Part shown: positions 1 to 6,374 of the stretch, one piece after another
How the letters are laid out: every line of letters begins with the position of its first letter
Position numbering within the stretch: position 1 is the stretch's first letter
Origin: UBA6544 sp049601975
GTDB taxonomy: Bacteria; Pseudomonadota; Alphaproteobacteria; UBA8366
DNA length: 7,540 nt
Direction of reading: 5' to 3'
Assembly (NCBI GenBank): GCA_049601975.1
Contig: JBMYRC010000174.1
Span: 1-7,540 of the forward strand
The notes under the pieces: model-generated
What the model saw: the letters and a program-made list of their open reading frames with translations, nothing else
The model's database searches: none
Told to the model about the DNA's origin: nothing
Program-made: the position numbers and the translations under genes

Positions 1-55
1 CCCGGAATTATGACCTGAGCAACTCAAACAACACCGCTCGCGGAATGCCTATTTC
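1..55. other. Left-edge stretch after the triple-RidA gene
   Basis: This short stretch lies downstream of the leftward triple-RidA gene. No gene can be supported in it. On the minus strand GAGCGG and TTGCTC (positions 39-34 and 22-17) could pair as a short stem using two G-U pairs, with an 11-base loop, but no T-run follows. I therefore do not call it a terminator. The leftward unit may continue beyond the window. Confidence 0.4.
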
Positions 56-1264
56 TTACTTTGGCCCCAGCCATTCGATATCCGCATGTGCGCCGATGAT
101 CGCGACAGCGTCCACTTCGACCAGCATCGCCGGATCGGCCAGGGAATCGATCCGACATCCCATCGAAACCGGACGGCTGTCTTGGAACCAGCCGGGTCCT
201 TCCCCATAGGGGCGGTTCTGCTCGGCGGAGGCAATGGTGAAGCTGCGGCGGCGCACCACATCGTCCAAGCTTGCGCCCGTCATCTCCAAGGCCTGGGCGA
301 TACCTTCGTGGCACAGATCGAATTGCGCCGCCCAGTCGCCCGGCGCCTGCACCTCTCCATCGGCATCTACCGACGTACAGCCCGACACATGCACCACATT
401 ACCGACGGCAACAGCGCGGGCGTAACCGCGGGCCTTCTCGCGTTCGTTCGCGGTATAGAAATCGCGGCGAGACCCAGACGCGCCGATGATCGCTTCGGCC
501 TCGATCTCGATGGTCGTCGGCTCGCTGATCAGGGCTGGAATGCCGAGCAAAGTGCCAGTCGGCCGGATATCACCCAGGACTTCCAGCTTCGCGCGGCGCT
601 GGTCACCGGACTTCGCCATATCAGTGACGAACGTCTTGGTATAGACCATATCGGCGAGGGGGGCGCCGGCTTCCTCTAGGGCGGCTTCAATGATCTCGAA
701 GCAGACACGCGCCTGGCGGTACTGGTCGCCGGGGGCCATCACATTGCCGTCGGAATCACGCGCGGTGGTGCCACTGACATAGACGGTGTCGTCCATCCGC
801 ACGGCGCGGGAGTATCCGTATTGCTCCTCCAACGGACGGTCCGACGAGATGCGGCGGGCGTTGTCCTTGGCCCCGTCGACCGCGTCGAACTCGATCTCGA
901 TCAACTGCGTCGGGCGCGCCAATCGGGCAATTTCAACCAATGTCGCGGCGGGCCGAATGTCCCGGAAATGCTTGCCGAAAGCGCGCATGGCGTCGTCGGC
1001 CATATTGACGTCGGTCACGTAAATCCGGGTGCGAACCACGTCGTCCAATGTCCCGCCCGCCTGACCCATCGTCTCACGCGCAAACTCGACGATGGTGTCG
1101 ACCTGGGCGCCGATATCGTTTTCACCGATGATGTTACCTTCAGTATCAATGGCGGTGGTGCCGGATTGCAGCACCATGTCGCCGCACCGCAGGGCGCGGG
1201 AATAGTTCGCCAACGGCTCCAACGGACGCCCCGAGCTCACATTGACGCGCTTATACTCTCCCAT
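56..1264 (-). CDS. Triple-domain RidA/YjgF-family protein
   Basis: The 402-residue protein is three RidA (YjgF/YER057c/UK114) domains in one chain, at about residues 1-130, 135-262 and 268-395. Single RidA proteins are about 130 residues and form trimers, so this chain could fold as a one-chain pseudotrimer (inference). The SG[TC]T motif begins at residues 34, 164 and 294, Y-[SA]-R-A at 21, 151 and 281, and D-[IS]-R-P has its arginine at 104, 234 and 364: an exact 130-residue period. The arginine that binds substrate carboxylate in imine-deaminating RidA (Arg105 in E. coli) aligns with Ala107, Gly237 and Ser367, so classical 2-aminoacrylate deaminase activity is doubtful; this resembles the non-deaminase Rid subfamilies. 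Start: ATG with AGGAG seven bases upstream, overlapping the stop of the preceding isomerase-like gene ten bases away. It is the last visible gene of its unit. Exact role unknown. Confidence 0.9.
   Translation of the reverse strand: MGEYKRVNVSSGRPLEPLANYSRALRCGDMVLQSGTTAIDTEGNIIGENDIGAQVDTIVEFARETMGQAGGTLDDVVRTRIYVTDVNMADDAMRAFGKHFRDIRPAATLVEIARLARPTQLIEIEFDAVDGAKDNARRISSDRPLEEQYGYSRAVRMDDTVYVSGTTARDSDGNVMAPGDQYRQARVCFEIIEAALEEAGAPLADMVYTKTFVTDMAKSGDQRRAKLEVLGDIRPTGTLLGIPALISEPTTIEIEAEAIIGASGSRRDFYTANEREKARGYARAVAVGNVVHVSGCTSVDADGEVQAPGDWAAQFDLCHEGIAQALEMTGASLDDVVRRRSFTIASAEQNRPYGEGPGWFQDSRPVSMGCRIDSLADPAMLVEVDAVAIIGAHADIEWLGPK
96..1200 (-). repeat. In-frame tandem repeat with 390-base period inside the triple-RidA gene
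   Basis: The gene carries three diverged copies of one domain-length unit, in register every 130 codons. DNA identity is mostly lost, but traces remain between copies one and two: CTCCAACGGACG on the plus strand at 827-838 and again at 1217-1228, exactly 390 bases apart, each near a GCGCGGGA. This indicates an old intragenic triplication with no net insertion or deletion across the conserved cores. The span given is approximate. Confidence 0.7.
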
Positions 1265-1271
1265 GATCCAG

Positions 1272-1276
1272 CTCCT
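1272..1276 (-). promoter_or_regulatory. Ribosome binding site of the triple-RidA gene
   Basis: AGGAG on the minus strand lies seven bases before the ATG at 1264-1262. It overlaps the TAG stop (1277-1275) of the upstream isomerase-like gene. This supports translational linkage of the two genes and fixes the RidA start. Confidence 0.75.
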
Positions 1277-1910
1277 ATCGTGTTGCGGGGCGCGGCCATT
1301 CGCCCAAAAAGGGGGTCTTCATGGCCCGGGCCACGAGCTCCAAATGATCCTGTCCGTAAAACATATCGCCGTCGACAAAATACGTGGGCGATCCGAACAC
1401 AGAACGCTCAATCGCCTCCGCCGTATTCGCGTCGTAGGTGGCGCGCACTTCGGGTGAGCTCGCCGCCGCTAGAAGTAGAGAGGCATCGATTCCGACGTCT
1501 CTCGCCAGCGCCGACAGCGTTCCCGGATCGTCGAGATCAGCATCGTCGCGCCAATGCCCTTCCAACAAGCGATGTGCCAAGGCATCGATATCGACCCCTT
1601 CCAGAAGGCCCGCGATCAGCATGCAGTTCGAGCGCGAAATGCCGTTGTCGTGATGGGTCGGCCGGTGGCCCAAAATCTCAATAGCCCGGGCTTCCGACCA
1701 ACGTTCGATCTCACGGCCGGAGAAATAGGCGCTGCGTTCCGGCGTCAGGCTATTGGTCGGCCCTGGCCCGGTGGCGGCGACGACGCGGCGCAAATCCATC
1801 GGTCGGTGATCGATCCACCACCCGTCATCAGCGGCAATCTCCATGAACAGTTTGGAGCCGATATAGGCGTAGCCGGAATGTGCGGAATAAAAGTATTCAA
1901 TAGCAGGCAT
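1275..1910 (-). CDS. 2-hydroxychromene-2-carboxylate isomerase-like protein (DsbA/GST-kappa fold)
   Basis: The 211-residue protein has the size and ends of the HCCA isomerase family, thioredoxin-fold glutathione-dependent enzymes. The best-known member, NahD, isomerises 2-hydroxychromene-2-carboxylate to trans-o-hydroxybenzylidenepyruvate in naphthalene breakdown. The N-terminal strand IEYFYSAHSGYAYIGS (residues 4-19) matches the family's FYFD-x-x-SP-x-S pattern. Ser12 sits where the glutathione-activating serine is expected, but Gly13 replaces the usual proline. Near the C-terminus, FGSPTYFVDGDMFYGQDHL (172-190) carries the typical cis-proline (Pro175) and VDG-x-x-F-x-G-x-D-x-L signature. 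There is no CxxC, so it is not a disulfide oxidoreductase. Start: ATG with GGAGA six bases upstream; the preceding propeller gene stops 13 bases away. The true substrate is probably an aromatic catabolite but is not shown; a generic glutathione-dependent isomerase or transferase is possible. Confidence 0.85.
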   Translation of the reverse strand: MPAIEYFYSAHSGYAYIGSKLFMEIAADDGWWIDHRPMDLRRVVAATGPGPTNSLTPERSAYFSGREIERWSEARAIEILGHRPTHHDNGISRSNCMLIAGLLEGVDIDALAHRLLEGHWRDDADLDDPGTLSALARDVGIDASLLLAAASSPEVRATYDANTAEAIERSVFGSPTYFVDGDMFYGQDHLELVARAMKTPFLGEWPRPATR

Positions 1911-1923
1911 TGGGTGTCTCCGA

Positions 1924-2784
1924 TCATTGCCGGGTTATTCTATATTTCACGATTCGATCGTTGCCAGAATCGGAAAACCAAAGCGTGTCGCCGCGCAGCT
2001 CCACGCCCTCGGGTGTCGTGAATCGTCCGGGGCCTTTCCCGGCGCGGCGCGTTCCGATGACTTGGAGCAACGTACCGTCCGCACCAATTATTTTAACGCT
2101 GTGGGTGTACTTATCGGCGACGATCAAGGTTCCGTCCGGCATCACGTCCTGATAGCGCGGGCCGCGAAAGTTATAAGGTGCGCCCCTCAGCTCTTTCCGA
2201 ATTTTCAAATCCGGCGTCAGCAGCAGCATCCGATTGTTGCCCGTATCCGCGAGCCAAATGTCGCCGGACGGCGCCAGCTCTACATCATGGGGAGAGGACA
2301 GGCCTTTCATCTCTTGGACGACCTTACCGTTCTCATAAACTACCAGATTGCCGGACCAGGCCCCACCCACATAAATGCGGCCGTTAGGGTGAACGAGTAC
2401 ACCTTCGGGTCCGCGAATGCGCTCGGACAATTCACCGACAAGACGACCACTAGTGCCCAACATCTCATAAATCGTCACTCGGCCGTTATGGGTATCAGCG
2501 ACGCAGAGACGACCATCCGGATCGAAATCCACATCGTGGGTTCCGTCTTGATGATTGGCGCCGAAATGACCCAGAAGCGCCAAACTGTCCGCATCGAGAA
2601 TTGCGACCCGATCGTTATCGACATCGGAGACGAAGAGCTGCTTGCCGTCCGGAGAAAGCTTAATGTCGTGCGGATTAGCGAGTGCCGCGGTACTCGCGCC
2701 AAGGAATTCAATACGGAAGGCATCCGCCACAGCCGCACCCGGCAGTGATATGAAGAACAGACATAACGCAACGATTCTGAAAAT
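1924..2784 (-). CDS. Secreted NHL-repeat six-bladed beta-propeller protein, apparent ATT start
   Basis: Read from an ATT at 2784-2782 the protein has 286 residues. It begins MFRIVALCLFFISLPGAAVA, a classic Sec signal peptide (one arginine, a hydrophobic core of about 10 residues, AVA before Asp21), so the mature protein should be periplasmic or exported. Six NHL/SMP-30-like repeats follow, each with a P-x-[DEQ] or H-D-V strand, a [PS]-[DNS]-G turn and a [VAS]-D-x-x-[NT]-x-R/V strand, enough for one six-bladed propeller. The first ATG/GTG-type codon in frame is GTG at 2730, inside the signal peptide and with no Shine-Dalgarno; a TGA at 2796-2794 blocks extension. GAGAGG five bases before the ATT supports that start. 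Propellers of this kind bind ligands or proteins or act as lactonases or lyases; no catalytic set can be assigned. It is the first gene of the leftward unit, 13 bases before the isomerase-like gene. Confidence 0.85.
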   Translation of the reverse strand: MFRIVALCLFFISLPGAAVADAFRIEFLGASTAALANPHDIKLSPDGKQLFVSDVDNDRVAILDADSLALLGHFGANHQDGTHDVDFDPDGRLCVADTHNGRVTIYEMLGTSGRLVGELSERIRGPEGVLVHPNGRIYVGGAWSGNLVVYENGKVVQEMKGLSSPHDVELAPSGDIWLADTGNNRMLLLTPDLKIRKELRGAPYNFRGPRYQDVMPDGTLIVADKYTHSVKIIGADGTLLQVIGTRRAGKGPGRFTTPEGVELRGDTLWFSDSGNDRIVKYRITRQ

Positions 2785-2895
2785 GGCGGCCTCTCAAGCA
2801 TTTCGACTCCAGCGAAACCGATGCTACGATAGGACAGTGATCCAGCATACAAAATTTCTCGTTAAAATCCGCTTACGCATTCCGGAAATGATACC
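2785..2895. promoter_or_regulatory. Divergent intergenic region between the propeller gene and the PLP-enzyme gene
   Basis: These 111 bases separate two genes pointing away from each other, so both promoters should lie here. The middle is A+T-rich (2850-2868, with AAAAT repeated at 2851-2855 and 2864-2868), which contrasts with the GC-rich coding DNA. I find no convincing -35/-10 pair. For the plus-strand gene, GGAAA at 2884-2888 lies seven bases before the ATG at 2896 and serves as its ribosome binding site. Confidence 0.5.
2790..2795 (-). promoter_or_regulatory. Shine-Dalgarno GAGAGG deciding an ATT start
   Basis: GAGAGG (minus strand, 2795-2790) is five bases before ATT (2784-2782), which opens the reading frame of a complete signal peptide. 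No ATG, GTG, TTG or CTG lies between the in-frame TGA at 2796-2794 and this ATT. The only nearby ATG (2801-2799) is in another frame. Confidence 0.65.
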
Positions 2896-4011
2896 ATGAC
2901 CCAAGCACTGCCCGCGCCGAGAAGCGACTTCATCGGCCTTGAAGATAAAATTCACTTGGCTACCGGCGGCGAGCCACCGTTGCTTTCCCGCCATCGTGAC
3001 GCATTTGAGGCCTTCGCCGCCGATAAAGCGTGCGGCATGGACGGGTACGAGAACCACTGGCGCGTGGTCGATACGGTCCGGGCGCAATTGGCGCCGATGA
3101 TGGGGCTCGCCCCCGAGGAGATCGCGCTAGTCGGCAATGCATCGGAAGGCATCGTCAAAGTGCTCTCCAGCATCGAGTGGCGGGAAGGCGACAATGTCGT
3201 CTTCTCCGAACGCGACTATGCGTCCGGTCGCTACGCCCTCGCCAGTCTGGGGGACAAAGGCGTGGAGATTCGCACGGTCCCGGCACGACAATGGCGCATC
3301 GAGACCGAAGACCTGCTCGCGGCCTGCGACGCGCGGACGCGGGCTCTCTATATCAGCCAGGTCAACGCGATGACCGGCCAACTCATCGACATCGCCCCGC
3401 TATCGGCGGCATTGGAAGCCGCTCCGACAATTCTGTTGCTCGACGCCAGCCACGCTTTGGGCGTTGTCCCGGTACGTGGTTACCTCGCCGATTTCACGGT
3501 CAGCTCGTGCTATAAATTCGCACTCGGTATCCACGAAGGTGTCTTCGCCTGGAACCAGCAACGGCATCCCGATTTTATCCCCTTCGGCGTTGGTTGGGCG
3601 GCCGCCAGCGCCGGTGGCCGCGCCGATGAATTCCGCCGCAAACCCGGCGCACAGCGGGTCGAATTCGGCAACGCGGGTCATCTCGGCGCGTATCTTTTGC
3701 GAGAGTCGCTCGACTACTTGGCCGGATTCGGCATGGATGCCATCGCCGATCATGCCCAAGGCCTCTCCCGCCAAGTGATCGCAGGTATGGAAGCCTGCGG
3801 CCTTGAGGTCATGACCCCATCAGCGCCGGGCGAGCAAGCAGGCAACGCCGCTTTCGTCTGCGAGGATCCGAGGACCGTTGTCGCGAAGGCCGAGGCTGAC
3901 GGTATTTATGTTTGGGGCGACAACGGCAGAGTGCGGGTGTCGGCACACTTATTCACCTCTCAGGAAGAAGTGGACGTCTTTTTGGAGAAGCTGCCGCGCT
4001 ACCTCGGGTAA
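2896..4011 (+). CDS. PLP-dependent class V aminotransferase-fold enzyme (kynureninase / cysteine-desulfurase superfamily)
   Basis: The 371-residue protein has the class V fold-type I signature. NASEG (81-85) matches the PLP-phosphate loop, Q155-V-N is a cofactor-side motif, and LLLDASHALG (180-189) gives Asp183, which pairs with the pyridine nitrogen, and His186. SSCYKFALG (203-211) gives Lys207 as the Schiff-base lysine. Arg346 in GRVRVS is a likely carboxylate binder. It lacks a visible cysteine-desulfurase catalytic Cys loop (RxGxHC), so sulfur mobilisation is unlikely. Kynureninase, an amino-acid lyase, an epimerase or an aminotransferase remain possible, and at 371 residues it is short for kynureninase. 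No signal peptide, so cytoplasmic. Start: ATG with GGAAA seven bases upstream. It stands alone on the plus strand, divergent from the propeller unit and convergent, 18 bases apart, with the TauD-type gene. Amino-substrate chemistry next to RidA and FAD oxidoreductase genes suggests a nitrogenous compound. Confidence 0.85.
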   Translation: MTQALPAPRSDFIGLEDKIHLATGGEPPLLSRHRDAFEAFAADKACGMDGYENHWRVVDTVRAQLAPMMGLAPEEIALVGNASEGIVKVLSSIEWREGDNVVFSERDYASGRYALASLGDKGVEIRTVPARQWRIETEDLLAACDARTRALYISQVNAMTGQLIDIAPLSAALEAAPTILLLDASHALGVVPVRGYLADFTVSSCYKFALGIHEGVFAWNQQRHPDFIPFGVGWAAASAGGRADEFRRKPGAQRVEFGNAGHLGAYLLRESLDYLAGFGMDAIADHAQGLSRQVIAGMEACGLEVMTPSAPGEQAGNAAFVCEDPRTVVAKAEADGIYVWGDNGRVRVSAHLFTSQEEVDVFLEKLPRYLG

Positions 4012-4018
4012 CGGCGCG
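3995..4018. other. Possible hairpin at the convergent gene junction
   Basis: CGCGC-TACC (3995-4003), a TCG loop and GGTA (4007-4010) followed after three unpaired bases by GCGCG (4014-4018) could fold into a GC-rich hairpin. It spans the stop of the PLP-enzyme gene and part of the 18-base gap before the stop of the opposing TauD-type gene. No T-run flanks either side, so it is at best a weak structure that might mark where two converging transcripts end. Confidence 0.25.
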
Positions 4019-4029
4019 CCGCCCCCACT

Positions 4030-5028
4030 CTAAGCCGCCAACCAGCTCTTCGCTTCACCGGCGTATTCGGCACCGGGATTCCCGCTCACTGTCGTCCGCC
4101 ACATCAGGCGCTGATGTTTTTCGGCATCAAACCAGGTCGCGGCGTGGATCAAGGTTCGATTGTCGTAGATCACCAAATCACCCTCGTCCCATTCATGTGC
4201 ATAGACGAAGTCGTCCCGCGTGAAGTGCGACATCAATTCATACAGCAGCTTAGCACCCGCGCCATCCGGGCCCGTCTTCATGCCGACGAAGGGGCCGTCG
4301 ATCCAATCCATTTGGCCAGCCTCGCAGAGATAGAGCGACTTGGCCCCGGTCTCCGGATGGACCCTTACCACCGGCTGGCGCTGCGGCAGGTCGCCGGGGC
4401 CGAGCACCATCGGAGCGTCGCCCGCGCGGACCGCGACCTCACCACGACCGACGCCCGGTTTGGCGTGAATGCCGACCAATTTTTCAACGAGGGCTTTCAT
4501 ATCAGGAGAGAGCGCTTCATAGGCACCGATGCCGTCGGCATAAAGGGTTTGCGCTTGTCCTTTCGGCGCGGCGACAACGCAATAGAACAACGAGACGTCC
4601 GGTGGCGGGCGGCGGTAGCTCTGATCCGTGTGCCAGCCACGGCGATGGGGAAAGCGCGTCGGCAGGGAGCCGTCCGCCGTCCGCGGCGGGTCCGGTTGGG
4701 GCGGCGGTACTTTGTCGGCAGGCGGAATGTTGGAGACCATAAAGATTTCCGGTATCTCCGGATGCACGTTTTGTCGCGCCATGCGCGTCTCGTGATAACT
4801 CTCGACCTCGGAGCCGAAGAGGCGGCTGAGCCGCAGCAGTAATTCGGGCTCTTCCGTGATACGGCCCATACCTTTGATGAGAAGGAGACCCTGATGCGCG
4901 TCCAGGACACGCGGCAACGCTTGTGGATCGGCTTCCGCGGCTTCGGTCAATTTGGTGGCGTCGCCTCCCATGGTGAACAATCCGCCGAAACTCGCGCCCA
5001 ACAATGGGCTCACATCAAAGGCACTCAT
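4030..5028 (-). CDS. TauD/TfdA-family 2-oxoglutarate/Fe(II) dioxygenase
   Basis: Taken from the ATG at 5028 the protein has 332 residues. The iron-binding facial triad is visible: GWHTDQSY gives His133 and Asp135, and DNRTLIHAATWF gives His295. Arg307 and Arg311 follow at +12 and +16, close to the 2-oxoglutarate-binding arginine pair of TauD. Family members hydroxylate next to a sulfonate, ether, amine or carboxylate group, releasing CO2 and succinate and often freeing the side group. The product is cytoplasmic. A start seven codons further up is possible, but GAGGAAA seven bases before this ATG and the ATGA overlap with the stop of the FAD oxidoreductase favour this one. It is last in the VOC-FAD-TauD unit, so it probably acts on the same compound. 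A Pro-rich loop (about 102-124) precedes the HxD motif. The substrate cannot be named from sequence. Confidence 0.9.
   Translation of the reverse strand: MSAFDVSPLLGASFGGLFTMGGDATKLTEAAEADPQALPRVLDAHQGLLLIKGMGRITEEPELLLRLSRLFGSEVESYHETRMARQNVHPEIPEIFMVSNIPPADKVPPPQPDPPRTADGSLPTRFPHRRGWHTDQSYRRPPPDVSLFYCVVAAPKGQAQTLYADGIGAYEALSPDMKALVEKLVGIHAKPGVGRGEVAVRAGDAPMVLGPGDLPQRQPVVRVHPETGAKSLYLCEAGQMDWIDGPFVGMKTGPDGAGAKLLYELMSHFTRDDFVYAHEWDEGDLVIYDNRTLIHAATWFDAEKHQRLMWRTTVSGNPGAEYAGEAKSWLAA
5025..5028 (-). promoter_or_regulatory. ATGA stop-start overlap between the FAD oxidoreductase and TauD-type genes
   Basis: On the minus strand ATGA holds the ATG of the dioxygenase (5028-5026) and the TGA of the oxidoreductase (5027-5025). 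The dioxygenase Shine-Dalgarno (within 5036-5043) lies inside the last codons of the oxidoreductase. This arrangement typically couples translation of the two proteins. Confidence 0.85.
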
Positions 5029-6350
5029 GCCGCACTTTCCTCTTTCCATTCCGGATAGGTCGACTTGGCGTAGATCTCAATCGGCGAGCCGTCGCTGAAG
5101 CGCGACAGCCGGAAAGGTTTCAGATCCACGGGCGCCGTGCCATTGGTCACCAGTTCCGACATGATGAGACCAGTTCCCGCCCCCATGCCGAATCCGTGGC
5201 CGGAAAATCCAGTGGCGACATAGTAGCCCTCCAGTCCGTCGACCCCGCTCCATACGGGCACCACGTCCGGCGTCACGTCGATCAGTCCGGACCAGGCTTC
5301 GGCGATCTCGAGTTTGCCCAATTGTGGGAAGCTGCGTTTCGCCGTCGCCAGAATATCCTGGATCGTCGGCATGTGAGGGGCCGGATCGTTGACCCGCGTC
5401 TTCTCGAACGGGGTCGCGTCGTCGGCACCCCAGCGCTTCGGGCGCGCCAACTCCTTGAAGAAGGCACCGTTAAGACGTAGGCGCATCGGCTGCGTCTTAA
5501 GGGCCGGCATGTAGGTGCCGAAATATCGAAAGGCGTCCGGCACGATATCGAAAAACCCAGAGCCGGACCGCCCAATGGTATAGCCCCCATCTTGGCGGCG
5601 GCGGAAACTTGCGCCCACCGAACTGACATTGGTCTCCGTGACCAGCGGCGCCGGCTTCGTGCGCAAGACCGAGGAGCGGACCTTCAATTGCGGAAAGCCG
5701 TAGCCGACATTGCCGCTAAACAGGCTCGACCACGCGCCGCCCGCACACACCACGGCCTGGCAAGCGATCTCGCCTTTCTCCGTCACGACGCCGGTGACCT
5801 TGCCCGCCGAGCGTTCTACCGTGCGCACCGCGCATTCGGTCAAGACCGTGCCGCCCAGGCGTTCCACAGCGCGGGCAATCGCCGGCACCGCTTTCGCTGG
5901 TTCGGCCCGCCCGTCCGACGGCGTGTAGAGAGCGCCCTTCCATCTGCGGCCCTCGCCGCCAATATGCGCATCGACTTCGTCCGGTGAGAGTATGCGGCTG
6001 TCCAATTGATACTGCTTTGCGTGGCCAAGCCAATCTTCGTAATAGGCGAGATCAGCCTCGCACTCCGCCAGATAGATCGAGCCACCCTGATGCCAGCCGA
6101 TATCATCGCCGATATCGGCCTCCATGTTTTCCCAGGCACGTAAAGATTCGATGATGGCCGGTAACTCGCGCGGATCGCGGCCCTGTTTGCGGATGTAACC
6201 CCAATTGCGCGACGACTGCTCGCCCGCGACCCGGCCTTTCTCGCAGACGATGACGGGGATGCCTTTCTTTGCCAGGAAATAGGCGGTCATGATTCCGGCG
6301 ACGCCCGCGCCGATCACAACCACCTCGGTCTTCATCGGAAATTCAGCCAC
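5025..6350 (-). CDS. FAD-dependent oxidoreductase, DAO family
   Basis: The 441-residue protein opens with a Rossmann FAD-binding strand: VVVIGAGVAG (10-19) gives the GxGxxG glycines, and Glu37 ends the second strand as the usual ribose-binding acid. The segment SSRNWGYIRKQGRDPRE (46-62) is typical of bacterial glycine/D-amino-acid and opine/amine oxidase relatives. GYYVATGFSGHGFGMGAGTG (376-395) is the C-terminal FAD-contacting motif of DAO proteins. Members oxidise C-N bonds of amines or N-substituted amino acids to imines, which release ammonia, an amine or an aldehyde; the electron acceptor cannot be told from sequence. There is no signal peptide beyond the FAD strand. Start: GTG with GAGGAG seven bases upstream; the internal ATG at residue 6 is the alternative. 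The VOC gene stops 24 bases upstream. A visible FAD amine-type oxidase next to a RidA-type protein fits imine or enamine chemistry, though the link is inference. Confidence 0.9.
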   Translation of the reverse strand: MAEFPMKTEVVVIGAGVAGIMTAYFLAKKGIPVIVCEKGRVAGEQSSRNWGYIRKQGRDPRELPAIIESLRAWENMEADIGDDIGWHQGGSIYLAECEADLAYYEDWLGHAKQYQLDSRILSPDEVDAHIGGEGRRWKGALYTPSDGRAEPAKAVPAIARAVERLGGTVLTECAVRTVERSAGKVTGVVTEKGEIACQAVVCAGGAWSSLFSGNVGYGFPQLKVRSSVLRTKPAPLVTETNVSSVGASFRRRQDGGYTIGRSGSGFFDIVPDAFRYFGTYMPALKTQPMRLRLNGAFFKELARPKRWGADDATPFEKTRVNDPAPHMPTIQDILATAKRSFPQLGKLEIAEAWSGLIDVTPDVVPVWSGVDGLEGYYVATGFSGHGFGMGAGTGLIMSELVTNGTAPVDLKPFRLSRFSDGSPIEIYAKSTYPEWKEESAA

Positions 6351-6357
6351 GAGGTGT

Positions 6358-6363
6358 CTCCTC
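6358..6363 (-). promoter_or_regulatory. Ribosome binding site supporting a GTG start of the FAD oxidoreductase
   Basis: GAGGAG on the minus strand lies seven bases before GTG at 6350-6348, in the 24-base gap after the VOC gene. The spacing favours GTG over the internal ATG 15 bases later. Confidence 0.7.
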
Positions 6364-6374
6364 TCGTATTTGGG

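Noticed and set aside
821..1684. Plus-strand open frame opposite the RidA and isomerase-like genes
   Set aside because: It crosses the junction of two well-supported minus-strand genes, and its translation is Arg/Ala/Pro-rich without domain motifs. It is a shadow frame.
1927..2748. Long plus-strand open frame lying opposite the whole propeller gene
   Set aside because: It is antisense to a gene with clear repeats and signal peptide. Its translation shows no recognisable family, and long antisense frames are expected in GC-rich coding DNA.
2821..2848. ATGCT (2821-2825) facing AGCAT (2844-2848) as a possible operator
   Set aside because: The arms are only five bases with an 18-base gap, which is easily met by chance.
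2475..2852. Minus-strand frame starting upstream of the propeller gene, containing an ATG at 2801 with the same surroundings
   Set aside because: It runs in a different frame and has neither signal peptide nor repeats. Joining it to the propeller would need a frameshift, whereas the ATT frame is complete on its own.
2888..2899. Three-codon open frame ATG ATA CCA TGA overlapping the PLP-enzyme start
   Set aside because: It could be a leader mini-frame, but it has no ribosome site of its own distinct from that of the gene, and such short frames arise by chance.
4012..4021. Ten-base palindrome CGGCGCGCCG at the convergent junction
   Set aside because: It is self-complementary without a loop and contains a common GC-rich restriction-site-like sequence. 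Likely chance in GC-rich DNA.
4114..4842. Plus-strand open frame of 242 codons opposite the TauD-type gene
   Set aside because: The minus strand encodes an intact Fe(II)/2-oxoglutarate enzyme with all ligands. The antisense translation has no recognisable motif.
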